DNA of 64,000 bases from Paraburkholderia fynbosensis. GTDB taxonomy: Bacteria > Pseudomonadota > Gammaproteobacteria > Burkholderiales > Burkholderiaceae. How positions within the stretch are numbered: the first letter of the stretch is position 1; every line of letters begins with the position of its first letter. The stretch is taken from assembly GCF_902859935.1 (NCBI RefSeq), contig NZ_CADIKI010000003.1, positions 248,001 to 312,000 on the forward strand. The letters run 5' to 3'. The notes under the pieces were generated by a model that worked only from the letters and a program-made list of their open reading frames with translations, was not told the origin of the DNA and did no database searches. Of the stretch, positions 8,702-17,048 are shown one piece after another. Both the position numbers and the translations under genes were made by a program.

Positions 8702-11242
8702 ATGCCATTGACAAAAGATTGGGCCACGGAGTGCCGGCATCCGTCTCCCACCGTACTGTTTGCGCTTCCCAACGCAATCTATTTTCTGTTGAAGTTCCGC
8801 TCCGACCTCGCATCGTTCGAGCACCAAACGATCGAAAGCCGGATCACGCTGTATTTCTGGTGGAAGGCATACGGCGAGCGCGACTATCCGGATTTCGAGT
8901 GGGTGCTCGGCGAGGCGGATGTCGCGTATCTCGCACAACTGGACACGCAGACGCTGGTCGACAAGTTTCCGCAGGCCGTCAGCTTCTGGCTGGCCGGCAA
9001 TGCGCCCGACATTCTGGATGACAAAGCATTGCTCGAGACGCTGCTGCGCAGCGATCTGTCGATCGGGCCGACGCGCGCCCGGCTGCCACGCTTCATGACG
9101 CTGCTGGTCAACGCGCGCGCGGACCTGCGCGCCAACCTCGATCTCGACGCGTTCTCGGGTCAACTCGCCGCTTTGAGCTGGTGGGAAACGCATGGGCAGT
9201 TCGAATATCCGCGCCTGTCATGGTCGCCGAATCCGGTCTGGGACAGCCTGAACGAACTGGGTAGCGAGCATCATCCCACCCAGATCGACGTCCCGGCCTT
9301 CCTCGAACTGTTGGTCAATAGCCGCCCCGACCTGCGCTCCAGCATGGACATGACAACGTTTGCCGGACGTCTTGGCGCATTGATCTGGTGGGACGAACAC
9401 GGCAAGTTCGAGTACCCGAGGCTGGTCTGGCAAACATCCACTGCCATTCTTCAACTGAACGAGATCGAGCACGACGAGACCGGCACGCTGATCGATATTC
9501 CGCGTTTCGTCGCGCCCCTCGTCAGCGGTCGACCGGACCTGAGGAGCATGATCGACCTCAGCAGCTTCAAGGGCCGCTTCAGCATGCTGTTGTGGTGGGA
9601 TACGCACGGCAAGCGCGAATACCGCCGGCTGGACTGGCCGACGGCGAAGATTTTCGACCGCCTGAACGAGCTCGATAACGGCGATGCACGCGGGCTGCTC
9701 AAGACACCGCATTTTCTGCCGCTTCTGATCGAAAGCCGGCCGGATCTGCAGGCGCTCTTCGATCTCGACACGTACCTCGGCCGGCTCGACGTGATGCAGT
9801 GGTGGATGGGCGGCGGCAAGCGGGAATATCCGAGCCTCCATTGGCCGATTCAGGAGACGCTCGACGACCTGCTGCGCACGGACTCGATGCCTGCCGCGGC
9901 AATCGCGTTGCCCCGACTGCTGCTCGGCGTCCGTGAGAACCGGCCCGACCTGACCGAGGCCTTCGACATCACGACGCTGCAAGGTGCGTTGGGCCTCGTT
10001 GCGTGGTGGTACACGTCCGGCCGGCTCGAATATCTGCAATTGCGGCACCTGCGCATCGTGCCGACCGAAATCCGCGATCGGGCAGCAACGCAGCTCAGAG
10101 ACCAGCAGCCGCGCATCCAGATGCGGCCGTTCGGCGTGAATATCGTGGGCTTCCCGCAAGGCGTGCTCGGTCTCGGCGAGGACGCGCGGATGGCCGCGCA
10201 AGCCATGCAGCTCGGCAATACCGACGTTGCGCTCATCAATGCGCCGATGAGCGGACCGGCCCGGATCGATACGTCGATCGACCACCTGCTGCGCGACGAA
10301 CTCGACTATCAAGTCAGCCTGTTCTGCCTGCCGCCGCCGGAGATGGTGCGGCTCGCGCTCGAAGGCGGGCGCCGCATGATCGAGTCGGACACATACAGGA
10401 TCGGTGCGTGGCCGTGGGAACTGCCTCACTGGCCGAGCGCGTTCGGGCAAGCCCACGCGTTCGTCGACGAGATCTGGGCGCAAAGCCGTTTCGTTGAAGC
10501 CGTGTATGCGAAACTGGGCCGCACCAAGGTGCGGCACATGCCCATGGCCGTGGTCATTCCGACGCCGCAATCCATCGACCGCCAACGCTATGGCTTGCCG
10601 AAGGACGACTTCCTGTTCTATCTGATGTTCGACGGCAATTCGTGGCTGACGCGCAAGAACCCGGTCGCCGGAATCATGGCGTTCAAGCAGGCTTTCGCGA
10701 AAGAAACCAGCGGCGTCGGCCTGGTCATCAAGGCGATGAACGTTCGCGCCGAAGACCCGACATGGCGGCAGGTGCTCGAACTGGCGGCTGCGGACGAACG
10801 CATCCATATCGTCTCCGAGCGGCTGAACCGGCAGGACACGATCGACTTCATGGCCTGCTGCAATGCGTACGTTTCGCTGCATCGCAGCGAAGGCTTCGGC
10901 CGCGTGATTGCCGAGGCAATGGCCTTGGGCCAGCCGGTCATCACCACCAATTTCTCGGGCAATGTGGACTTCTGCGACGAGCAGACCGCATTCCTCGTCG
11001 ACGGCGAACTGGTGCCGCTACGCCCTGGCGACTACCTGTTCCACGAAGGACAGTACTGGTGCGATCCTGACGTAGGGATCGCCGCCGGCCAGATTGCGCG
11101 CGTCTTCGGCGACGCCAATCTGCGCGAGGGCATTGCCCAGGCGGGTCGTGAACGTATCGAAAGAGACTATTCGATGGCGGCGGTGGCGCGCGCGTATGCG
11201 CAGCGTCTCGATGAAATTCGAAAAACAGTGAGCGCGCGATGA
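8702..11242 (+). CDS. GT4 glycosyltransferase with six-copy N-terminal WW repeat domain
   Basis: 846-aa protein. The C-terminal ~380 residues are a GT4 glycosyltransferase (GFPQGVLGLGEDAR near residue 481, WPWELPHW near 568, HRSEGFGRVIAEAMALGQPV near 725). The N-terminal ~450 residues are six degenerate repeats of about 70 residues, each with a Trp-Trp pair followed by HG-x-x-EYPRL-x-W and then a (S/A)RPDLR-like segment. The repeats carry no GT motif and may bind acceptor glycan or form a scaffold; that is inference. It starts 4 bp after the previous gene and its stop overlaps the next start (ATGA at 11239-11242), indicating translational coupling. Confidence 0.88.
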   Translation: MPLTKDWATECRHPSPTVLFALPNAIYFLLKFRSDLASFEHQTIESRITLYFWWKAYGERDYPDFEWVLGEADVAYLAQLDTQTLVDKFPQAVSFWLAGNAPDILDDKALLETLLRSDLSIGPTRARLPRFMTLLVNARADLRANLDLDAFSGQLAALSWWETHGQFEYPRLSWSPNPVWDSLNELGSEHHPTQIDVPAFLELLVNSRPDLRSSMDMTTFAGRLGALIWWDEHGKFEYPRLVWQTSTAILQLNEIEHDETGTLIDIPRFVAPLVSGRPDLRSMIDLSSFKGRFSMLLWWDTHGKREYRRLDWPTAKIFDRLNELDNGDARGLLKTPHFLPLLIESRPDLQALFDLDTYLGRLDVMQWWMGGGKREYPSLHWPIQETLDDLLRTDSMPAAAIALPRLLLGVRENRPDLTEAFDITTLQGALGLVAWWYTSGRLEYLQLRHLRIVPTEIRDRAATQLRDQQPRIQMRPFGVNIVGFPQGVLGLGEDARMAAQAMQLGNTDVALINAPMSGPARIDTSIDHLLRDELDYQVSLFCLPPPEMVRLALEGGRRMIESDTYRIGAWPWELPHWPSAFGQAHAFVDEIWAQSRFVEAVYAKLGRTKVRHMPMAVVIPTPQSIDRQRYGLPKDDFLFYLMFDGNSWLTRKNPVAGIMAFKQAFAKETSGVGLVIKAMNVRAEDPTWRQVLELAAADERIHIVSERLNRQDTIDFMACCNAYVSLHRSEGFGRVIAEAMALGQPVITTNFSGNVDFCDEQTAFLVDGELVPLRPGDYLFHEGQYWCDPDVGIAAGQIARVFGDANLREGIAQAGRERIERDYSMAAVARAYAQRLDEIRKTVSAR
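8770..10060 (+). repeat. Degenerate tandem repeat encoding six ~70-residue units
   Basis: Within the glycosyltransferase above, Trp-Trp pairs fall near residues 53, 158, 227, 297, 365 and 434. The last five are spaced 68-70 residues apart; the first is separated by an extra ~35 residues. Each unit carries a WW-x3-HG(K/Q)-x-EYPRL-like block and an adjacent RPDL segment. DNA identity between units is low, so this is an old protein-level repeat. Confidence 0.85.
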
Positions 11243-12303
11243 GACTGCTGATCTGTGCACCGGACATCTTTGAAGGCGACGCCGTCGGCAACCATTGCCT
11301 CGGGCTGGCTGCGATGGCTGAAAGCGCAGGTTGGGAGTCGCGCGCGTACGCGAAGAACTTCGACGCGGCGATCTCGCGGGTGCGGCCGATCGAAACGCTT
11401 TTCGCGCAAGCCACGAGCGAGGATCTTCTGTACGTCAGCTATTCGATCTTCGCGCCGAACCTCGATCGATTGCTGGCCTTGCCGTGCACGAAGATCTGCT
11501 ACTACCACGGCATCACCGATCCCGCCTTGCTGCGTGAATTCGAGCCGGTGACGGCCGACTTGTGTGAGCAGGCCTTTTTGCAGCTGCCGAAGTTGGCGGG
11601 CTTCGATCTCATCGTCACCAACTCGAAACATGTGGCGCAGGATCTCGCGCCGTATGTCGACATCGCGAGCATCGCCGTCATTCCACCCGTGTTCGAGACG
11701 CTGCCCACTCTCGCCGACAGCGCGATCGCGCGCCCTGCCCCGGAGCTCTTCAACATGCTGGTGCTCGGCCGTGTCGTGCCGCACAAGCGGGTCGAAGATG
11801 CGATCGAAGTACTCGCGCATGTCGTCGAAGGCGGCGTCGATGCGACGATGACGATCGTCGGCAGCATGCCGAACTACGATTACAGCAAATTCCTGCTCAA
11901 GCGCGCTCGCGCGCTCGGCGTGCTGACGCGGATTGATTTCACCGGCATGGTCGACGATGCGGACCTGCTGTCGAGTTATGACCGCGCTTCGCTGTTGCTC
12001 TCGATGAGCCGCCACGAGGGCTTTTGCATCCCCGCGCTGGAAGCGATGCATCGCGGCATTCCCGCCGTGGTGCGGGCCGGTCACGCGGCCGCCGAAGTGG
12101 TCGACGACGCCGGATTGGTCAGCGATACGCACGAGACAGCGGAGCAGATCGCCGCGCGCATTATTGCGCTGCGCAACGATGCGTCGCGTTGGAACGCATT
12201 GACACAGAACGCGCGCGAACGCGCCGGCAAGCTGCTGCAACTCACATCCTGGCGGCATTGGTTGGAAGTGTTCGACCGGGCTCGTCGCGGCACGGGTTCG
12301 TGA
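11239..12303 (+). CDS. GT4 glycosyltransferase
   Basis: 354-aa GT-B fold transferase. The N-terminus reads RLLICAPDIFEGDAVGNH; the donor-binding half has LVLGRVVPHKRVEDAIEVL near residue 172 and the signature SRHEGFCIPALEAMHRG near 255-270, including the conserved E-x7-E pair. Start overlaps the preceding stop by 4 bp. It belongs to the five-gene run of sugar transferases in the plus-strand O-antigen block. Neither donor nor linkage can be deduced. Confidence 0.87.
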   Translation: MRLLICAPDIFEGDAVGNHCLGLAAMAESAGWESRAYAKNFDAAISRVRPIETLFAQATSEDLLYVSYSIFAPNLDRLLALPCTKICYYHGITDPALLREFEPVTADLCEQAFLQLPKLAGFDLIVTNSKHVAQDLAPYVDIASIAVIPPVFETLPTLADSAIARPAPELFNMLVLGRVVPHKRVEDAIEVLAHVVEGGVDATMTIVGSMPNYDYSKFLLKRARALGVLTRIDFTGMVDDADLLSSYDRASLLLSMSRHEGFCIPALEAMHRGIPAVVRAGHAAAEVVDDAGLVSDTHETAEQIAARIIALRNDASRWNALTQNARERAGKLLQLTSWRHWLEVFDRARRGTGS

Positions 12304-12454
12304 AGAGTCACGTAACGAGTGTCGGCCCGAGGGTCAGCGGCGCCGACGCTCGTGCCCCATCGAACAACGAGCACGAGAATTGCTCCATTAGAAGAAGCGC
12401 CTCACACTTCTGACTGCGCGCCCCCAATCAGCAAGCGACTCGTTAGCACCGGCA

Positions 12455-13432
12455 ATGAAAGCTCAACCCAAAATTCTGGTTACCACTTACCACTCCGCTT
12501 TTCTCGCGAAAGGCGGGGGCGAGTTCGAAATCGTCAGCCTCGTCGACAGTCTGAAGAAACAAGGCTACATCGCCGATATTTACGGGCCGTTTTCGCAGTC
12601 CATCGACAACTACGACGTCGTTCTGCATTTCTCCGTGCATGGTGGCGGACTTGAATTGCTGCGCTCCGTCGCGGCGGCGGGCAAGCCGATCGTGCTGTGG
12701 CCCAACCTCTGGATCAACGCCGAACAACCACCGCCCGCGGAGATGATCGCTGAGCACGTCAGGCTCGCGAAATACATCGTCTTCAAATCGGTCGCCGAGA
12801 AAGAGCATTTCTGCTCGCACTTTCCCGCGCCCGAAGAAAAAATCCGGCTGGTGCCCGCCGGCGTCGACGTCGTGTTCACGAAAGATGCGCCGCCTGGGCT
12901 GTTCCGCACCATGTACGACCTCGACGAATACGCGATCTGGTTCGGCGTGATCGAGCCCAGCAAGAATCAGCTGCTGGCGATCCGGGCACTACGCGACAGC
13001 GGCACGCCGCTGGTGTTCGTCGGCCGCTCGCGCAACCGCGCCTACTATGAGATGTGCCGCCGCGAAGCGCCGGCCAATTCCCTGTTTATCGACGGTCTGC
13101 CGTATCGGTCGGAAATCATGCGCGCGGCGTTGCAGGAAGCGAGCTACTACATCGAGATTTCGAAAGAACCGGCCGGCCTGTCGGCGATTGCCGCGGGGCT
13201 CGCCGGTTGCCGGCTGGTGTTAAGCGACTCGGCGTGGACGCGCGAACACTTCGACGGCTTTGCGCAGTTCGTCGATCCCGACTCCGAGACCAGTGTGCGT
13301 AGCGGCGTGGCGGCGAGCCTCGCGTCGAATCCGCACATGCCGGAGTTGCGGCGGCATTTGCAGAAGCACTGCCTGCCGGACGCCATCATTCCGTTGCTGA
13401 ATGTCTTCGACGAAGCGGTGGCGTCATCATGA
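12455..13432 (+). CDS. GT4-type glycosyltransferase, paralogue of the gene at 5365
   Basis: 325-aa transferase with the same layout as the protein at 5365-6333: KILVTTYHSAF then a GGGEFEIV loop at the N-terminus, WFGVIEPSKNQ in the middle, and a C-terminal EISKEPAGLSAIAAG region that replaces the usual E-x7-E context. The match in order and spacing of motifs points to an old duplication inside the locus. Its stop overlaps the start of the phosphatase gene by 4 bp. A gap of 151 bp precedes it, with no gene seen there. Confidence 0.82.
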   Translation: MKAQPKILVTTYHSAFLAKGGGEFEIVSLVDSLKKQGYIADIYGPFSQSIDNYDVVLHFSVHGGGLELLRSVAAAGKPIVLWPNLWINAEQPPPAEMIAEHVRLAKYIVFKSVAEKEHFCSHFPAPEEKIRLVPAGVDVVFTKDAPPGLFRTMYDLDEYAIWFGVIEPSKNQLLAIRALRDSGTPLVFVGRSRNRAYYEMCRREAPANSLFIDGLPYRSEIMRAALQEASYYIEISKEPAGLSAIAAGLAGCRLVLSDSAWTREHFDGFAQFVDPDSETSVRSGVAASLASNPHMPELRRHLQKHCLPDAIIPLLNVFDEAVASS

Positions 13433-14076
13433 TGCTCTACCTGTTCCGTCATGCGAAATCGCACGCAAACACCGCGCGGCTTGTCACCGGCACGCCAGCG
13501 GATACGCTCGTCGACGAAGGCCGGCGCCAGGCCGAAGCAATGCAACGCTGGCTGGATCAGGTGCAACTGGACGCGGATCACTTCTTCACCAGCACGTGGC
13601 GGCGCGCGCAGGAAACCGCGCGCCTGATGTTTCCGCGAGCCGAATGGCGGATCGACGCGCGTCTGGGCGAGACCGATGCGGGCTCGGTGGCCGAATGGCC
13701 GCTCGCGCAATTCGTCGCGCAGCAGCCCCAGTTCTACCGCAACAACGCGACGCCCTACCCCGGCGGCGAGTCTCATGAAGCGCTGAACCGGCGCGTGACG
13801 AACTGGCTCGATGAACTGCTCGCGCAACAGGCGGCCGACGCGCGGATCGTGGTGGTCGCGCATTCCGGGCCGATCGCGTGTCTGATTCAGCATGCGCTCG
13901 GCATCGGCATGGAGCGGTTTCCGGCGCTGCTGCCCGCGCATGCGAGCCTGACGGTCATCGAGTATGCGCACGGCGGCGCACATGCCGACGCAAACGCGCG
14001 CAAGGCGACGCTAAAGGGCTTCTCGCTGACGCCGGCCGAGACCGCCGGCCCCATGCTGACCCCAACGAGGCAATGA
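13429..14076 (+). CDS. Histidine phosphatase superfamily (phosphoglycerate-mutase-like) protein
   Basis: 215-aa soluble phosphatase-fold protein. The phosphoryl-accepting His lies in LFRHAKSHAN at residues 5-14 (RHG-type motif with Ala in place of Gly), an acidic GETDAG segment near 81, GGESHEAL near 109 and the second catalytic His in VAHSGPI near 143. The fold is used by phosphoglycerate mutases, CobC-like phosphatases and sugar phosphatases. Translationally coupled to the upstream glycosyltransferase (4-bp overlap) and followed by another 3 bp away, so a role on a sugar phosphate or nucleotide-sugar intermediate is likely, but unproved. Confidence 0.8.
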   Translation: MMLYLFRHAKSHANTARLVTGTPADTLVDEGRRQAEAMQRWLDQVQLDADHFFTSTWRRAQETARLMFPRAEWRIDARLGETDAGSVAEWPLAQFVAQQPQFYRNNATPYPGGESHEALNRRVTNWLDELLAQQAADARIVVVAHSGPIACLIQHALGIGMERFPALLPAHASLTVIEYAHGGAHADANARKATLKGFSLTPAETAGPMLTPTRQ

Positions 14077-14079
14077 GAA

Positions 14080-15123
14080 ATGATGAAGGTGTTGGCACTC
14101 CAGCGGGTTTCCCACGTTGCGGCGGATGCGCTGTCGCTGTCCGTGGAAGCACGTGTCACCGAGGCATTGGACTACCTGACCGATCAGGGTCAACTCGTCT
14201 ATGCCGCGATCGCTGAGAACCATGATCGCGCGCACGCGGCGCTGAATTGGGCCGATGTGCTCATTCTGAGCAAGCACAGTTCGCAGGCCGCCGTGGAAAT
14301 CGCCACGCAGGCGAGGAAGCGCGGTCTGCGCGTGATCTACGACGTCGACGACTGGATCTTCTCATTCCCGTCGTATAGCAACGCGAAGAAGATGTCGCGA
14401 CAACTCGATGCGATTCAGGCGCTGATCGGACTCGCGGACGTCGTGACCGTGGCGAACAAGAATCTGTATGCCGGTATCAAGGAGTATTGCGAGCATCCCG
14501 TGCTGCTGCCGAACGGCATGTATGTCGAGAAGTACATTCCGGAGAAGCGGGGCTGGGAGAATGCCGAGTCCGATCCGCCGAGAATCGTGTTCACGAATGC
14601 GGATCTCATCAAGGTGCACAACAGCAAGGAAGTGCTGCTCAGAGTGCTGCAGGACTTCTTTCATCTGCACCCGGAATACACGCTGGATTTCTACGGCGAC
14701 CCCTTCCCGGAAATCTTTTCGCTGCCCTTCCTGCACTACACGAGCCGCAAGCAGTACGCCGATTACGTGCAATCGCTGATCGCCGGCAATTACGCGTTCT
14801 CGATCACGCCGCTGGGCGGCGCGGAAGACGCGGAGAGCCTGTTCTTCAACAGTTGCAAGAATCCGTTCAAGTACCTCAATTACGGCACTGCGCGAGTCGC
14901 GGGCATCTATTCGCGCAGCCCGATCTACGAAGACTGCATCGAGCACGAACGGACCGGCCTGCTGGTCGACAACACCTACGAGGCCTGGCTCTCGGCGATG
15001 GAGTCGATGGCGGCGGACGCGCAGTTGCGCCGCGACATCCGCGAACGGGCTTACCAGGACGTGCACGACAGGCACCATATCCGCTTCAGCGCTGAAGTCC
15101 TGACTTCCGTGTTGACGAACTGA
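14080..15123 (+). CDS. Glycosyltransferase (GT4-like)
   Basis: 347-aa protein with features of GT-B transferases: MKVLALQRVSHVAADAL at the N-terminus, an acceptor-side motif VIYDVDDWIF near residue 87, LPNGMYVEKY near 145, and a C-terminal half with YLNYGTARVAGIYS and a substrate-loop EHERTGLLVDN. ATGATG offers two adjacent starts; the first follows the preceding stop by 3 bp. The VDDW motif is typical of transferases in O-antigen and spore-coat-like clusters. Donor unknown. Confidence 0.78.
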   Translation: MMKVLALQRVSHVAADALSLSVEARVTEALDYLTDQGQLVYAAIAENHDRAHAALNWADVLILSKHSSQAAVEIATQARKRGLRVIYDVDDWIFSFPSYSNAKKMSRQLDAIQALIGLADVVTVANKNLYAGIKEYCEHPVLLPNGMYVEKYIPEKRGWENAESDPPRIVFTNADLIKVHNSKEVLLRVLQDFFHLHPEYTLDFYGDPFPEIFSLPFLHYTSRKQYADYVQSLIAGNYAFSITPLGGAEDAESLFFNSCKNPFKYLNYGTARVAGIYSRSPIYEDCIEHERTGLLVDNTYEAWLSAMESMAADAQLRRDIRERAYQDVHDRHHIRFSAEVLTSVLTN

Positions 15124-15138
15124 AGCCGGAGAGACGAG

Positions 15139-16017
15139 ATGCGTAAATACGGTATGTACGAGCCGCTCTATCAGCCCGGGCAGCAATTGTCGAGCGACGC
15201 ATTCCTGCCGCTCGAGATTCGCGACAACCCGGCGGCGGCGTGGCGCGAGTTCAGGATGCTCGTCGATCTGTACCGCAGCGGGGTCCATTTGAAGCATGCC
15301 GCCACCGGGCTCTTTTCACCGAAGTTCACGCTGAAGTCCAGGATCAGCGCCGAGCAATTCACCGCGTTCGTGGATGCGCAGCTTGGCTGCGACGTGTGGT
15401 TCATCAATCCGTTTCCGCAGCTTGCGTATTGGTCGTTCAATGTGTGGATGCAGGGCGAGCACGCGCATCCCGGCTTGCGGCAAGCGGCCCAGGCGCTGCT
15501 GGATGCGTCGGGAATCGACTGGCAGTTGAACGATGTGCCGCGCCAGGGCAACAGCACGCTGTCCTACTGCAATTTCTGGGTCGGCTCGCCGCGCTTCTGG
15601 GATGCCTATGTCGGACAGGTCCTCGTCCCTATCGCCGACTTTCTGGAGAACAACGCAGATCACCCGGCCGCGCGCGCCGTGATGCTGGACACTACGCACA
15701 CCGATCCGGCGCCGTTCCTGCCGTTCATCGTCGAACGGCTGTTCAGTACTTATCTGTCGCTGACGCCGCAATGCAAGGTGGCGTCATATCCGATTTCCGG
15801 CGAGCAGGTCGCGGACTACTGCATCGACGACTTCGAACGCCTGCTGGTTCGCAACATGCGACCGCTGGTGGAGCGCGCCGACATGTCTGGCGTCTTCGAT
15901 CAGCGGCTCACCGGGCAGATGGATTTCATGTGCGCCATCTGGCAACAGCATTTTTTCGACGTTTACACGCAAACGCCGCATCCGCACACCGGCAGATTAA
16001 TAGCACCGCCTCTTTAA
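15139..16017 (+). CDS. Uncharacterised protein of the O-antigen locus
   Basis: 292-aa predicted cytoplasmic protein; no signal peptide or membrane segment and no motif I can assign to a known family. Notable are CDVWFINPFPQLAYW near residue 89, an Asn-rich YCNFWVGSPRFWD near 143 and many aromatic residues, which fit a carbohydrate-handling enzyme. A good ribosome site (GGAGAGACGAG) precedes the ATG at 15139. It lies 15 bp after a glycosyltransferase and 65 bp before a methyltransferase, all on the same strand, so a role in synthesis of this polysaccharide is inferred. It could be a divergent glycosyltransferase. Confidence 0.75.
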   Translation: MRKYGMYEPLYQPGQQLSSDAFLPLEIRDNPAAAWREFRMLVDLYRSGVHLKHAATGLFSPKFTLKSRISAEQFTAFVDAQLGCDVWFINPFPQLAYWSFNVWMQGEHAHPGLRQAAQALLDASGIDWQLNDVPRQGNSTLSYCNFWVGSPRFWDAYVGQVLVPIADFLENNADHPAARAVMLDTTHTDPAPFLPFIVERLFSTYLSLTPQCKVASYPISGEQVADYCIDDFERLLVRNMRPLVERADMSGVFDQRLTGQMDFMCAIWQQHFFDVYTQTPHPHTGRLIAPPL

Positions 16018-16082
16018 CAGCTCAGTCGGCTATGATGAGGGCTCGGTAAGAATCTGGAAGTCTCTTCAAGCAGGAGAGCCCG

Positions 16083-16979
16083 ATGTCTGCATGCCGTACC
16101 CCCCTCACCCGCAAGCAAAAGCTGCTCGCCGGGTTGGATCAGAAAAGCAGTCTTGGCCTGGAGATCGGGGCGCTATGCCGCCCGTTTCTTCTCAGGGACG
16201 ACGGGCCCGTCATCTATGTCGATCACGCCAACACGCAAACTCTGCGTGGAAAATACCAGAACGACCCAAATGTGAACGTGGACGCGATCGTCGACGTGGA
16301 TGCCGTATGGGGCGCCAATACGCTTCTGCAAGCATTGGGCGGCAGGCACGTCGACTACGTGGTCGCTTCGCATGTGGTCGAACACGTGCCGGACCTCATC
16401 GCGTGGTTGCACGAACTGCGCTCGGTGTTGAATCCCGGCGGCGAGGTCAGGCTGATCGTGCCGGACAAACGCTTCACGTTCGATTACTTCCGCGAAGAAA
16501 CGCGGATCGCGGCGGTCCTGCACAGCAATCTGGTTGGCGCACGGGTTCCGCAACCGCAGGTCCTGATCGACTACTGCATCAACGTTGCAAAAGTGGATTG
16601 CGCGTCAGCCTGGAGGGCGCCGCTCGACCCGTTCGCAGTCGAACGACATCACAATCTCGACACCGCATTGGGGGTGGCGCAGGATTGTATGCACAATGGC
16701 GCCTATCACGACGTGCACTGCTGGGTATTTTCGCCGCGTTCGTTCGCACGCCTGTTTCGTGAAATGGCGGAACTCGGGCTGATCGACTTCGCATGCGGCA
16801 ACTTCTTCGACACCGAGCGAAACGATATGGAGTTCTTCGTTTCGCTCAAACCGTCGAACGACAAGTCCGAGACGGTCGAGAGCTGGCGCCGGATGGAAAC
16901 GCAAGCTCGTGACGATGCGCCCGGTCGCCCGTTCTGGAAAACTCGGCGCGCATTGCGATTCGCAGTCCAACGCTGCTGA
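16083..16979 (+). CDS. Class I SAM-dependent methyltransferase
   Basis: 298-aa methyltransferase of the Methyltransf_11 type. The SAM-binding motif is LGLEIGALCRPF near residue 23, with an acidic VDVDAVWG near 75, the motif-IV region VVASHVVEHVPDL near 93-105, and LNPGGEVRLIVPD near 120, followed by a long FDYFREETR insert. In ABC-dependent O-antigen systems terminal methylation can cap the chain; placing this enzyme in that role is inference, since it could methylate an internal sugar. Last gene of the plus-strand block; it faces the 1061-aa membrane protein. SD GGAGAG lies upstream of the ATG. Confidence 0.82.
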   Translation: MSACRTPLTRKQKLLAGLDQKSSLGLEIGALCRPFLLRDDGPVIYVDHANTQTLRGKYQNDPNVNVDAIVDVDAVWGANTLLQALGGRHVDYVVASHVVEHVPDLIAWLHELRSVLNPGGEVRLIVPDKRFTFDYFREETRIAAVLHSNLVGARVPQPQVLIDYCINVAKVDCASAWRAPLDPFAVERHHNLDTALGVAQDCMHNGAYHDVHCWVFSPRSFARLFREMAELGLIDFACGNFFDTERNDMEFFVSLKPSNDKSETVESWRRMETQARDDAPGRPFWKTRRALRFAVQRC

Positions 16980-17048
16980 GTACGGCCGGTAAGCCGGAGC
17001 CGGTGAGCCGGCCGCCGGCAACCGGAAGCGGCCGGTACGAACACACGC

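Noticed and set aside
6685..8772. 695-residue open frame antisense to the tandem GT2 gene
   Set aside because: Low-complexity Arg/Val/Asp composition and full overlap with a gene that has clear GT2 motifs.
9218..10882. 554-residue frame antisense to the WW-repeat glycosyltransferase
   Set aside because: Shadow frame; its repeats only mirror the coding repeats of the real gene.
16985..17040. GC-rich repeated CCGG blocks between the methyltransferase and the membrane protein gene
   Set aside because: No single clean stem or T tract; looks like low-complexity GC sequence rather than a defined terminator.
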